DNA from: an uncultured bacterium
Lineage (GTDB): Bacteria; Edwardsbacteria; AC1; EtOH8
Assembly: GCA_937863685.1 (NCBI GenBank)
Contig: CALMGM010000006.1
Coordinates: 1 to 55,439, forward strand
Length of the DNA stretch: 55,439 nt
Direction: 5' to 3'
Shown here piece after piece: positions 1-8,260 of the stretch (positions are counted from its first letter, which is position 1; each line of letters opens with the position of its first letter). A program made the position numbers and the translations under genes. The notes beneath the pieces are model-generated. The model made no database searches. It had not been told where the DNA came from and worked only from the letters and a program-made list of their open reading frames with translations.

Positions 1-55
1 CGATCGTCCCGATATTTACGTGCGGTTTGGTTCGCTCGAATTTCGCTTTGGCCAT
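1..55 (-). CDS. tuf: Elongation factor Tu, N-terminal fragment (cut by window edge)
   Basis: Only the first 18 codons are in the window. They read MAKAKFERTKPHVNIGTI, the near-invariant N-terminus of EF-Tu just before its first GTP-binding loop. The start codon is the ATG at 55-53, preceded by an AAGGAG Shine-Dalgarno sequence. EF-Tu delivers aminoacyl-tRNA to the ribosome as a GTP complex. The gene is the last visible member of a minus-strand transcription unit that begins with four tRNA genes, so it corresponds to the tufB position of E. coli. The rest of the gene lies outside the window. Confidence 0.95.
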   Translation of the reverse strand, partial: MAKAKFERTKPHVNIGTI

Positions 56-105
56 GGCGCGTCTCCTTGTAAAAGGATTTATTCTTAAGAATTCATGTTT
101 TTAAA

Positions 106-181
<76 letters not shown>

Positions 182-398
182 GCTGGTAATAAAAGAAAAA
201 GAACAATAAACCCCTATCCCCCCAAGTCACCACTACTTTGGGCGGCAGAGTCTATTTTTTTACGAAGAATTGTAATTATATCAAATTTTTAGGATTTGTC
301 AACTATATTTTTTGGCAATTGCCCAGATATTTTCCCTGCTCGGTCAGGGGTGTTCACCTGCTTAAAAACAGATGTTTTGCGAGATGTTAGCAATAAAA

Positions 399-473
399 TG
401 GAGCGGGTGAACGGAATCGAACCGTCGTATCCTGCTTGGAAGGCAGGAGCACTAACCGTTGTGCTACACCCGC
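399..473 (-). tRNA. glyT: tRNA-Gly (anticodon TCC)
   Basis: The reverse strand gives acceptor stem GCGGGTG paired with CACCCGC, anticodon stem CCTGC/GCAGG around the loop CTTCCAA (anticodon TCC), T-loop TTCGATT and an encoded CCA at 399-401. It occupies the glyT position of the tRNA-tufB operon. Confidence 0.95.
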
Positions 474-499
474 TCGTATCACTTATCCGCGGATATTTT

Positions 500-549
500 G
501 ACCCCGCCTTGATTCCTTCCCTTGGTCAAGGGGAGGACCGGGAGGGGTC
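500..549. repeat. Imperfect palindrome of the dispersed CCCTTCCC/GGGGAGG type
   Basis: GACCCC at 500-505 pairs with GGGGTC at 544-549, and an inner CCCTTG/CAAGGG pair forms a hairpin. The C-rich then G-rich layout resembles the segments at about 9015-9050, 26255-26293 and 44885-44940. I read these as copies of one non-coding repeat family. Here it sits in the tRNA-Tyr to tRNA-Gly spacer. Confidence 0.5.
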
Positions 550-555
550 TAAAAA

Positions 556-575
556 TGGTGATGAGGGGAGGATTC
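556..575 (-). repeat. Copy of the last 20 nt of tRNA-Tyr, in the Tyr-Gly spacer
   Basis: These 20 bases match the 3' end of the tRNA-Tyr gene (688-707) at 19 of 20 positions, including the T-arm 3' side, most of the acceptor strand and CCA. The mismatch is at 561. The copy lies 132 bases downstream of the true end. The intervening spacer also holds two strong hairpins (607-622 and 652-674) but no complete tRNA fold. It could be a remnant of a tRNA duplication, an attachment-site duplicate, or something like the tyrT terminal repeats of E. coli. Confidence 0.7.
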
Positions 576-606
576 TCCGCCTATGCAATTATAAAAACAA
601 TGCTAT

Positions 607-622
607 GCGGCGGATCCGCCGC
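607..622. repeat. Perfect 16-bp palindrome in the tRNA spacer
   Basis: GCGGCGGATCCGCCGC is a perfect palindrome and can form a very stable GC hairpin in the primary tRNA transcript. It could guide RNA processing or pausing between tRNA-Tyr and tRNA-Gly. No T-tract follows on the transcribed strand, so it does not look like a terminator. Confidence 0.6.
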
Positions 623-651
623 CGCCCTGCTTTGAAGCCGAGCATCAGGTG

Positions 652-674
652 GAGAACCTCTCTTTTTGGTTCTC
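652..674. repeat. 7-bp inverted repeat just downstream of tRNA-Tyr
   Basis: GAGAACC (652-658) pairs with GGTTCTC (668-674) around a 9-base loop. The hairpin begins 14 bases after the tRNA-Tyr CCA in the direction of transcription. It may be a processing signal. It is not followed by a T-tract. Confidence 0.55.
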
Positions 675-687
675 ATCCCTATAAAAG

Positions 688-772
688 TGGTGGTGAGGGG
701 AGGATTCGAACCTCCGAAGGCTTCGCCGACAGATTTACAGTCTGTTCCCTTTGGCCACTCGGGAACCTCACC
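688..772 (-). tRNA. tyrU: tRNA-Tyr (anticodon GTA)
   Basis: This is an 85-nt class II tRNA on the reverse strand. The acceptor stem is GGTGAGG/CCTCACC, the anticodon loop contains GTA between CAGA and TCTG, there is a long variable arm, the T-loop is TTCGAAT, and ACCA is encoded at the 3' end. It occupies the tyrU position in the operon. Confidence 0.95.
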
Positions 773-799
773 ACTTTATTACAGCATACGATAACCTTA

Positions 800-875
800 T
801 GGAGCCACCGAAGGGACTTGAACCCCCGACCAGCGGTTTACAAAACCGCTGCTCTACCAGCTGAGCTACGGTGGC
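800..875 (-). tRNA. thrU: tRNA-Thr (anticodon TGT)
   Basis: The reverse strand gives acceptor stem GCCACCG/CGGTGGC, anticodon stem GCGGT/ACCGC around the loop TTTGTAA (anticodon TGT), T-loop TTCAAGT and CCA at 800-802. It is the first gene after the promoter at 901-929, as thrU is in E. coli. Confidence 0.95.
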
Positions 876-900
876 CCTTCGGGTTCCTTAAGAGATTGTA

Positions 901-929
901 ATTATAACCAAAAATATTTATTAAGTCAA
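901..929 (-). promoter_or_regulatory. Consensus sigma-70 promoter of the tRNA-tuf operon
   Basis: On the reverse strand the -35 box is TTGACT (929-924) and the -10 box is TATAAT (906-901), separated by exactly 17 bases. The first tRNA begins 25 bases beyond the -10 box. The near-perfect match and AT-rich upstream sequence fit a strong stable-RNA promoter. No GC-rich discriminator is obvious. Confidence 0.85.
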
Positions 930-982
930 TATAAAATTATAGCTCGGAAATCGCATTACAAGCGCATATCTGTTTTGTCATT

Positions 983-2323
983 TCATTTATCCTCTTTTGT
1001 GAATCTCTCCAGCTCATTTTCCACTTCCTGTGCCAGCGGTTCTAGTCCCATTTTCCGGAACAGGTCCCTGGCCAGGGACAACTGGACGGTCACCTTTTGG
1101 GGCAAGCCTTTTTTTGCCAAGATATGCCCATAGGCCATTCTCATCTGGGCTGTATCGTAGTCATTCTGCATGGCCTGGTAGATATCCAGCGCCTTCAGAT
1201 ACTTTCCCTCGGCCTGGTCCAGCGATCCTTTTGCCGTGAAAAGCCTCCCGTAGGTTTCGTGGCATTTTGCCTCATCAGCCGCCGATTCCATTTCGACCGC
1301 CAGTGCAAATCCGGACTCCAGCAGTTCTTCAATCCCGTTGAGCTCACCCACTGCGATCTTGGCGGCAGCCAGTGAGCAAATGGTCACGCACCGGTCCAAC
1401 TTATGGCCCATTTCTTCCTGTATTTTCAGGGATTCTTGGAAGATATCCAGAGAACGGCGGTGTTCCCCCAACTGGGCATGAATGCCCCCGATGACGTTAA
1501 GGCAGCCGACCTGTCCCGCCCGCTCTCCGATCTCGCGGCGTATGACCAGGGATCTTTCAGCCTGGTCCAGCGCCTTTTCCCACTCCTGGCGCAGCTGATG
1601 GATATTGCTCAGATTGAGAAGACCGGCCGCTTGGCCAGCCCGGTCGCCTATCTCCATCCGTATTTTTTGCGCCCGGGTGGTGCACTCCAGGGACTTATCT
1701 AGCTCCCCCCTGCAGTAATGGATGTTGTCAATACTGTGAAGGCTCTTCGCCTGCCCCACCTTGTCGCCGATCTCCTCCCGGATAGCCAGGGAGGCCTGAT
1801 AATGCTTTAATGCGGTATCATAATCACCCTGCCCGTAGTGGATGTTGCCGAGGCTTAGGTGACAGGCCGCCTCCCCCTTTTGGCTGCCCAATCCCCGATA
1901 GGACGACATCGCCAGCTGGAAACATTCCAGGGCTTTGACGTATTCGCCGCGTCCGGCATGTATATTGCCTTGATTTAGATAGCTTTCGGCCAGACCTTGC
2001 TGGTCGCCAAGGCCTTCACGGATCAACCTGGCTTCATCGAGATGCTTGAGCGCCCTGGAATAATCGCCCAGCCGAAAATAGACATGACCGATGGTGTGCA
2101 GGCCGTATGCCTTCATTTTGGGATCATCAAGCACGCCGGATATGATCACCACTTTCCTGGCCATCTCCATTATCCGAGAATATTTGCCGGTCAGGGTGAG
2201 AACCTCAATGTAACCATGATAAACAGAGCAATAAAGCCCGACTGCATCCTGTCCGCGGGCTCGTCTGCGCCCGCCGGTGATTCGGGCAAGTGAGTTCCCT
2301 CCGTTCCTGTTTGTCTTGGCCAT
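983..2323 (-). CDS. Tetratricopeptide repeat (TPR) protein
   Basis: The 446-residue protein is made of about eight to nine TPR units of roughly 40 residues with the spacing typical of LGN/Rapsyn-type TPRs ('GNIHYGQGDYDTALKHYQ' and similar). Such proteins are protein-binding scaffolds, often in signalling. No catalytic domain, signal peptide or membrane segment is visible, so it is probably cytoplasmic. The first 25 residues are basic and unlike TPR, so the start may be slightly off, and the ATG at 2323 has only a weak GAGAAG ribosome site. It starts 14 bases after the preceding gene and is likely cotranscribed. It resembles the TPR protein at 32479-33909 in repeat type. Partner unknown. Confidence 0.85.
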   Translation of the reverse strand: MAKTNRNGGNSLARITGGRRRARGQDAVGLYCSVYHGYIEVLTLTGKYSRIMEMARKVVIISGVLDDPKMKAYGLHTIGHVYFRLGDYSRALKHLDEARLIREGLGDQQGLAESYLNQGNIHAGRGEYVKALECFQLAMSSYRGLGSQKGEAACHLSLGNIHYGQGDYDTALKHYQASLAIREEIGDKVGQAKSLHSIDNIHYCRGELDKSLECTTRAQKIRMEIGDRAGQAAGLLNLSNIHQLRQEWEKALDQAERSLVIRREIGERAGQVGCLNVIGGIHAQLGEHRRSLDIFQESLKIQEEMGHKLDRCVTICSLAAAKIAVGELNGIEELLESGFALAVEMESAADEAKCHETYGRLFTAKGSLDQAEGKYLKALDIYQAMQNDYDTAQMRMAYGHILAKKGLPQKVTVQLSLARDLFRKMGLEPLAQEVENELERFTKEDK

Positions 2324-2337
2324 CGACCAGTCACTTC

Positions 2338-3597
2338 TCAGGTTTTCAACTGCTTCTTCTTGGCTGCCGGGAACAGGATATTATTAAGTATCAACCGATA
2401 TCCTGGCGAGTTGCGGTACAGCCGCAAGTCGGTCTTGGGGTCGCCGACGAAATGCTGAAAATCTTCGGGATCGTGTCCTCCAAAATAGGCAAAGCTCCCC
2501 TTGCCGTATATCCCGTGCAGGTATTTTACCTCGTGGGTGCCGGTCACCTCGGCCAGTAGCACTATCCCCTTTTTTATCTTGTCCCGCCGAAATCCGGTAT
2601 CCTGTCCCAAAAATTCGCTGACCAGCGCCACATGGTTCTGCACCAGCATGCATGATACCGGATCATACTTAGCCGAAAAATCGAACATGGTAAAATAGGT
2701 GTCCTTGCCCCTGGCCAGGGCGTCAATGCCCACATCTATATCGGAATGCTCGTAAACCAAGGGATTGGTGATGACGCTGAAGTCGGTAAAAGCCAGGGTC
2801 TGGGCAAAGTCCAGCTTGGATTGGTAGGCCGGATCGGCCGGGTCGCCGTCGAACTCCCCAGGCACAATATCGGTGCCGGAGGCAGACAGGGCGATGTCCA
2901 AGGTGGCTGGCGCCGAGCACATGGCGAACAGGAAGCCCCCGTCGAATAGGTACTGCCGTAGCTTTTGGGCCACCGCCAATTTCATCTGCGATACCTTTTT
3001 ATATCCCAGTTTTCCAGCCAGCCGGGTGTTGGCCCGGACATCATTCTGGTACCAGTCGGTATTGCGGTAGCTGGAATAGAACTTGCCGTATTGCCCGGTA
3101 AAATCCTCGTGATGCAAATGCAGCCAGTCGTATTGGCTCAGCGCCCCGGACAGCACCTCCTCGTCCCACAGAGTGGTATAGGGCACCTGGGCATAGTCCA
3201 GCGCCAGGCGGACGGCATCGTCCCAGGGATCGTGGGTCAGCGGAACATAGACCGCCAGTTTTGGAGCCTTCTCCAGTTCTATCCGCTCCATGTTCTGGGA
3301 TTCGATCTGGCGGTATATCTCCGAAGTCTGATTGTCGGAAATAACACTGTAGCCGACTCCGGAGATCTTGCACAGCTCGGCAATCGCCTGGTTCTCGGAA
3401 GACAGGAACGAGCCGCCCCGGTAATTGAGCAGCCACTCCACTTTGATGCCGTTCTGCAGGCTGCGAAACACCACCCCGTAGGCCCGCAGGTGGTCCGATT
3501 GGGTAAGATCCATGGGGATGAGGATGCTGGCGGCAGAAAGATTTGAAACAAAAAAGAACGTTCCCGACACAATCAATATATATTTTCTTTTCAGCAT
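2338..3597 (-). CDS. Secreted protein of the 'asparagine synthetase B'-labelled family
   Basis: The 419-residue protein begins with a signal peptide (about residues 1-23, ending SNLSAAS). The next stretch, 'ILIPMDLTQSDHLRAYG' followed by 'WLLNYRGGSF', is characteristic of a family that databases often call asparagine synthetase B in Bacteroidota. I see neither the N-terminal cysteine of a Gln amidotransferase nor an ATP-PPase loop, so that name is probably wrong. Residues around 220-400 look like a class I glutamine-amidotransferase-like fold, and this part is inference. It is probably periplasmic or exported. The gene follows the Nudix gene by 7 bases and has no clear ribosome site, which suggests translational coupling. 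Function unknown. Confidence 0.7.
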   Translation of the reverse strand: MLKRKYILIVSGTFFFVSNLSAASILIPMDLTQSDHLRAYGVVFRSLQNGIKVEWLLNYRGGSFLSSENQAIAELCKISGVGYSVISDNQTSEIYRQIESQNMERIELEKAPKLAVYVPLTHDPWDDAVRLALDYAQVPYTTLWDEEVLSGALSQYDWLHLHHEDFTGQYGKFYSSYRNTDWYQNDVRANTRLAGKLGYKKVSQMKLAVAQKLRQYLFDGGFLFAMCSAPATLDIALSASGTDIVPGEFDGDPADPAYQSKLDFAQTLAFTDFSVITNPLVYEHSDIDVGIDALARGKDTYFTMFDFSAKYDPVSCMLVQNHVALVSEFLGQDTGFRRDKIKKGIVLLAEVTGTHEVKYLHGIYGKGSFAYFGGHDPEDFQHFVGDPKTDLRLYRNSPGYRLILNNILFPAAKKKQLKT

Positions 3598-3604
3598 TTT
3601 TTAC

Positions 3605-4057
3605 TTACAATCCAATATTCTTTTTATGCTCCTTATAGGAACCGGCATCGGGAAATCGATTTTTTACCAAATTCATGAATTTTTTAGAAAAACCATATTT
3701 AGTCAATTCATCAATAGACACCAATTTAACATCATGAATTGGATTTTCGTCAAATTCATTAGAAGGCAATCTTATTTTCCCGCCAATTTTCTCCAACAAG
3801 AAGGTTATATGCAGAATCGGCGGCACATTCTCCGGTTTTTCGCACAAATATAACAGTTTTACAATCTTTGTCTGCAAACCGGTTTCTTCTTCCATTTCCC
3901 TTATCAACGCGTCCCCTATCTTTTCTCCCTTTTCTACCCTTCCTCCGGGCAGTGACCACGCCCTTTCGCTGGAAACAGACTGATTCACAATCAACATCTT
4001 TTCATTTTCGATAAGAATACCGGCTACTCTGGTTTGCATTTGATATTTATTTTCCAT
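3605..4057 (-). CDS. Nudix hydrolase
   Basis: The 150-residue protein has a full Nudix box starting at 'GGRVEKGEKIGDALIREMEE' (about residues 38-61), with the glutamates that bind Mg2+ (REMEEETG). Nudix enzymes hydrolyse nucleoside diphosphates linked to another group. The substrate cannot be told from sequence, and the length fits a single-domain MutT-like enzyme. The gene is clearly AT-richer than its neighbours, which hints at a different origin. The ATG at 4057 has no good Shine-Dalgarno sequence. It is probably the first gene of the unit that continues into 2338-3597 and 983-2323. Confidence 0.9.
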   Translation of the reverse strand: MENKYQMQTRVAGILIENEKMLIVNQSVSSERAWSLPGGRVEKGEKIGDALIREMEEETGLQTKIVKLLYLCEKPENVPPILHITFLLEKIGGKIRLPSNEFDENPIHDVKLVSIDELTKYGFSKKFMNLVKNRFPDAGSYKEHKKNIGL

Positions 4058-4085
4058 AACGATATATGTTTGTAAATTTTAATAT

Positions 4086-4111
4086 GGATTCCCGATTTCT
4101 CGGGAATGACA
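4086..4111. repeat. Dispersed palindrome GGATTCCCG...CGGGAATGACA
   Basis: A 9-base arm, a 6-base loop and an 11-base arm match the copy at 31527-31552 everywhere except the loop. This kind of palindrome is widely scattered in intergenic DNA of many bacteria. Here it lies in the 190-bp divergent region between the Nudix gene (minus) and the gene at 4249 (plus), which otherwise shows nothing I can name. Confidence 0.7.
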
Positions 4112-4248
4112 ATTAATGTCCAGTGTCCAAGGGTCTTCTCCCTGCCAGATTAAGTTTAATTGCATTTACACGATTTGTCAATTGAATAATGGAACACTTT
4201 ACTATTGAAATTCTATCCATTAAGTGATATCCTAGGAGGTGAAGGAGA

Positions 4249-4566
4249 ATGCCAATAATGCGACGCTGTGAAAAATGCGGAAGGGCCCTGCCCCAGGGCA
4301 GTATCTATTACCGGCTGAACATCTCTCTGTTGCAGGGATTTGACGGTGTTATCGAGGAGGCCGACGGCACCAGCATCCAGGATTTTATCACCCGGATAAA
4401 CGAACAGACCGCCGGAGTGCCGGAGTCCCTGCTGGAGGAGGAGGTACACCGCGAGTTCACCTTCATCCTTTGCAGCCGGTGCAAGGAGAAATACTGCGCC
4501 AACCCCCTGGACCTACCCCTCACCGGCAACAATATCCCTAAAAAGCTCTCCGATCTGCAGGAATGA
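4249..4566 (+). CDS. Small zinc-binding protein of unknown function
   Basis: The 105-residue protein has two CxxC pairs, 'CEKCGRALPQG' near the N-terminus and 'CSRCKEKYCANP' near residue 80, which together could hold one zinc ion. The middle is an acidic helix-rich stretch. A strong ribosome site, AGGAGGTGAAGGAG, precedes the ATG. It lies 72 bases before dnaE on the same strand and may be cotranscribed with it. I do not recognise the family, and the cysteine layout fits a treble-clef or ribbon-like fold only loosely. Confidence 0.75.
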   Translation: MPIMRRCEKCGRALPQGSIYYRLNISLLQGFDGVIEEADGTSIQDFITRINEQTAGVPESLLEEEVHREFTFILCSRCKEKYCANPLDLPLTGNNIPKKLSDLQE

Positions 4567-4638
4567 TCTTTCCCCGCCGCTTTTGGTAAGCTATGGCTCC
4601 CCATAATCCCACATTTGTAATCTAAAATCAAAATTGTC

Positions 4639-7600
4639 ATGCCTCACTCCCGATTCACCCATCTTCATCTTCATACCGAATACAGCGTACTGGACGGGCT
4701 GATCCCCGTTAAAAAACTGGTGGAAAAGGCTGCGGAACACAAGATGACCTCCCTGGCCATCACCGACCACGGCAATATGTTCGGGGCCCTGGATTTTTAC
4801 ACCACCGCTCGTTCGGCCGGGATCAAACCCATCATCGGCAGCGAGATGTATGTGGCTCCGGGCAGCCGGCTGGACCGATCGGCCGACGCCGCCGGCCAGA
4901 CCGCCTTTCATCTGATACTGCTGGCCCGCGACGAGACCGGCTACCGAAATCTGATGAAGCTTTCCTCGGCCGGATTCCTGGAGGGATTCTACTACAAACC
5001 GCGGATCGACAAGGAATACCTGGCCCAGCACTCCGAAGGTCTGCTGGCCCTCTCCTCCTGCGTCCAGGGCGAGATCGCCCAGGCCATCCTGAAGGGCAAT
5101 CCCAAAAAGGCCCGTGAGGCCGCCTCCTTCTACCGGGAATTGTTCGGCCCCGACTTTTACCTGGAGATCCAGAACCACGGCCTGCCCGAGGAACTTCAGG
5201 TCATCCCTGAGATCGCCGCCATATCCAAGGACCTGGACATCCCGCTGGTGGCCACCAACGACGTCCACTACTTGGAGGCCGCCGATGCCAGGGCCCACGA
5301 TGCCCTGCTGTGCATCCAGACCGGGCGGACCATCACCGATCCCGACCGGATGAAGTTCTCCAACGACAATTTTTACTTCAAATCCCCGGCCGAGATGGCC
5401 CGGCTGTTCGAGGAATTTCCCCGGGCCATTGATAACACCATGACGGTGGCCGAGCGCTGTAACCTGCTGCTGTCCGACCTGGGCTCCGGCAAATTGAATA
5501 TTCCCTTCTATACCATTCCCAAGGAGTTTGACAGCCAGCATGCTTACCTGAGATATTTGGCCGAGACCGGCCTCAACAAAAGATATCAGCCGGTCACCGC
5601 CGGCATTCGGGAACGCCTGAATAAGGAACTGGACATCATCGACAAGATGAATTTCCCCGGCTATTTTCTGGTGGTCAAGGATTTCATCGATTTTGCCAGG
5701 GCCAACCAGGTGCCGGTGGGGCCGGGCCGGGGTTCGGCGGTGGGCAGCCTGGTGCTGTACTGCCTGGGCATCACCGACGTGGAGCCGCTCAGGTTCAACT
5801 TGCTGTTCGAGCGCTTTTTGAACCCGGAGCGGGTCAGCATGCCCGATGTCGACATCGATTTCGGCGACAGTCAGCGGGGCAAGGTGATAGAATACGTCAA
5901 CCAGAAATACGGCTCGGACAGCGTGGCCCAGATCATCACCTTCGGCACCATGCAGGCCAAGGCCGCGGTGCGGGACGTGGGCCGGGTGTACGACCTGAGC
6001 TACAGCGAAGCCGACAAGATCGCCAAGCTGATCCCCTTCGGCAACACCATCGCCGAGGCCATAAAACACGTGCCCGAACTGGAGAAGCTGGTGAGGTCCG
6101 ACCCCCGCTTCCAGGAGGTCATCGAGATCGCCCAGGCGGTGGAGGGCCGCATCCGCAACGTCGGCACTCACGCCGCCGGAGTGGTGATCACCCCGGGACA
6201 GCTGACAGATTACCTACCACTGTTCAAAAGCAGCAAGGGGGACGTCTCGACCCAGTACGAGATGGGCTGGCTGGAAAAGTGCGGACTGCTGAAGATGGAT
6301 TTTCTGGGCCTGCGCAACCTGACGGTGATCGACGACACCGTCCGGATGCTTCGGGAGCGGGGCGTCAATCTGAACATGGACGCCCTCCCCTACACCGACG
6401 AGATGACCTTCGCCCTGCTGAAAAAGGGCAACACCACCGGCGTCTTCCAGCTGGAGTCGGCCGGAATGCGCGACCTGACGGTCAAGCTGCAGACCTCCAC
6501 CATCGATGACATAATCGCGGTGATATCGCTGTACCGTCCCGGCCCCATGGACCTGATCCCCGATTTTCTGGCCCGCAAGAACGGCCAGCAGAAGATAGAA
6601 TACGAGCATCCCCTGCTGGAGCCCATCTGCAAGAACACTTACGGCATCCTGATCTATCAGGAACAGGTGATGCAGGCGGTGCAGGCTTTGGCCGGATACT
6701 CTCTGGGCGCCGGCTACCTGATGCTTAAATCCATCAGCAAGAAACGGCTGGAGGATCTGGAGAAGCAACGCCCGGCTTTCATCAAGGGATGCCAGGAAGT
6801 GAACAAGATATCCAAGGAAAGAGCCGAGAAGATATTCGACCTGCTGGCCAAGTTCGCCGGATACGGCTTCAACAAATCCCATGCCGCCGGATATGCCGTG
6901 CTGGCTTATCAGACGGCCTACCTAAAGGCCCACTACCCGCTTGAGTATATGTCGGCCCTGCTGACCAGCGTCATGGGCGACACCGCCAAGACCATCTCCT
7001 TTCTGGCCAACTGCCGGGAGATGGGCATCGTTCTGCTTCCCCCGGATGTCAATGCCAGCCAGCACCATTATCAGCCGGAGGGCCAGGCCATCCGCTTCGG
7101 CCTGGGTGCGGTAAAGAACGTGGGGCGCAACACCATCGATTCCATCATCGGGTCCCGCCGGGAGCTCCAGCGTTTTGATTCCTTAAAACAGATGCTGGAG
7201 AACATCGATGCCCGGGCGGTCAACCGAAAGGTGCTGGAAAGCCTGATAAAATCCGGCTGTTTCGACACCATTCAGCCGGACCGCGAAGGACTGCTGCACG
7301 ACCTGGACCTCACCATGGAATCGGCCGCCCAGGTCCGCCACGAGCGGGAGATAGGCCAGACCTCCTTCTTCGACTCCGCCGAACCGGTCTCTCAGTCGGC
7401 CCGGGGCCAGATAAAACGTGCCGCCACCCCGGTGAGCCGCAAGCAGTTCCTGGCCTTCGAAAAAGAGGCCCTGGGCTTTTATCTCTCCGGCCACCCCCTG
7501 GAAAAATATACCGCCGATATCAAATGCTTTGCCACCCATAACCTGGACCAGCTGACCGGTCTGGACGATTACCAGGCGGTGATCGTGGCCGGGCTGATCT

Positions 7601-8142
7601 CAACGGTCAAATCCATCACCCAGAAGAACGGCAAGCCGATGGCCTTCGTCTCGCTGGAGGACCTGACCGGCTTTACCGAGGTGGTGGTTTTCTCCGACCT
7701 GTACGAGACCCGACGCAGTCTGATTAACAGCGACGGTGTGGTGCTGGTGGCCGGTACCGTATCAACCAAGGAGGATGAGGCCCCCAAGATCGTAGCCTCG
7801 GATTTTTACGCCCTGCCGGAATGCCGCAAGGGCCTGGTGGAACAACTGGAGATACATTTGGAGCAGGGAAAGATGGACGACGAGTTCACTCGGCAATTGA
7901 CCGGAATCCTGCAGCGCTATCCCGGCGTCTGTTCGGTGACCTTTGTGGTCAAGAACGGCGATTCCCAGCCGGTGCGGATCCGCTCCCAGAAACTGAAAGT
8001 GATGCCGGAACAGGAGCTGCTGGCCGAGCTGAACCAGTTCCTGGGCGGTCCATTTTACCGGTTCTGCGGCAAGTGGCAGCCGGCCACTCCCCGCAAGCAG
8101 AGCAACTACCGGAAGAACGGTTCCGGAGGACGGCAGCAATAA
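4639..8142 (+). CDS. dnaE: DNA polymerase III alpha subunit (DnaE)
   Basis: The 1167-residue protein is the replicative C-family polymerase. An N-terminal PHP domain (residues 5-280) starts with HLHLHTEYS and TDHGN. The palm carries the catalytic PDVDIDF at residues 402-408, followed by the fingers, helix-hairpin-helix region (around 820-900) and a C-terminal OB fold (around 980-1060). Unlike E. coli DnaE, the PHP metal ligands visible here (H10, H12, D43, H44, E69) are all present, so the PHP domain may have nuclease activity. Length is normal for DnaE1. The chosen ATG is the first in frame and gives the standard N-terminus, but no Shine-Dalgarno sequence precedes it. Confidence 0.97.
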   Translation: MPHSRFTHLHLHTEYSVLDGLIPVKKLVEKAAEHKMTSLAITDHGNMFGALDFYTTARSAGIKPIIGSEMYVAPGSRLDRSADAAGQTAFHLILLARDETGYRNLMKLSSAGFLEGFYYKPRIDKEYLAQHSEGLLALSSCVQGEIAQAILKGNPKKAREAASFYRELFGPDFYLEIQNHGLPEELQVIPEIAAISKDLDIPLVATNDVHYLEAADARAHDALLCIQTGRTITDPDRMKFSNDNFYFKSPAEMARLFEEFPRAIDNTMTVAERCNLLLSDLGSGKLNIPFYTIPKEFDSQHAYLRYLAETGLNKRYQPVTAGIRERLNKELDIIDKMNFPGYFLVVKDFIDFARANQVPVGPGRGSAVGSLVLYCLGITDVEPLRFNLLFERFLNPERVSMPDVDIDFGDSQRGKVIEYVNQKYGSDSVAQIITFGTMQAKAAVRDVGRVYDLSYSEADKIAKLIPFGNTIAEAIKHVPELEKLVRSDPRFQEVIEIAQAVEGRIRNVGTHAAGVVITPGQLTDYLPLFKSSKGDVSTQYEMGWLEKCGLLKMDFLGLRNLTVIDDTVRMLRERGVNLNMDALPYTDEMTFALLKKGNTTGVFQLESAGMRDLTVKLQTSTIDDIIAVISLYRPGPMDLIPDFLARKNGQQKIEYEHPLLEPICKNTYGILIYQEQVMQAVQALAGYSLGAGYLMLKSISKKRLEDLEKQRPAFIKGCQEVNKISKERAEKIFDLLAKFAGYGFNKSHAAGYAVLAYQTAYLKAHYPLEYMSALLTSVMGDTAKTISFLANCREMGIVLLPPDVNASQHHYQPEGQAIRFGLGAVKNVGRNTIDSIIGSRRELQRFDSLKQMLENIDARAVNRKVLESLIKSGCFDTIQPDREGLLHDLDLTMESAAQVRHEREIGQTSFFDSAEPVSQSARGQIKRAATPVSRKQFLAFEKEALGFYLSGHPLEKYTADIKCFATHNLDQLTGLDDYQAVIVAGLISTVKSITQKNGKPMAFVSLEDLTGFTEVVVFSDLYETRRSLINSDGVVLVAGTVSTKEDEAPKIVASDFYALPECRKGLVEQLEIHLEQGKMDDEFTRQLTGILQRYPGVCSVTFVVKNGDSQPVRIRSQKLKVMPEQELLAELNQFLGGPFYRFCGKWQPATPRKQSNYRKNGSGGRQQ

Positions 8143-8206
8143 ATCTGGACCTCGCCAATATTTAATCTTTGATATTTAATATTTGATTTGCTAGTCATTA
8201 TTTATC

Positions 8207-8235
8207 TTGCAAAACAGCCTTTAAATATATATAAT
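8207..8235 (+). promoter_or_regulatory. Predicted sigma-70 promoter of the outer-membrane protein gene
   Basis: TTGCAA (8207-8212) and TATAAT (8230-8235) are separated by 17 bases in the AT-rich gap after dnaE. The -10 box ends 25 bases before the ATG at 8261, leaving room for a short leader containing GGAG. Confidence 0.7.
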
Positions 8236-8260
8236 TACTGAAATGCTATTTGGAGATGTT

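Noticed and set aside
554-680. Possible extra tRNA (for example selenocysteine) in the Tyr-Gly spacer
   Set aside because: GATGAG/CTCATC and a CTTCAAA stretch caught my eye, but no consistent D, anticodon and T arms can be drawn. Only the 3' tail matches a tRNA.
296-901. Open frame of 201 codons on the plus strand across the tRNA region
   Set aside because: It runs antisense through three tRNA genes, and its residues are what tRNA sequence gives when translated.
4140-4248. Promoter for the 4249 gene (TTGAAA-17-TATCCT)
   Set aside because: The -10 box would touch the ribosome site and leave almost no leader, so I do not list it.
4591-6171. 526-codon frame on the minus strand
   Set aside because: It lies opposite dnaE, is made of residues typical of a GC-rich shadow frame, and has no family resemblance.
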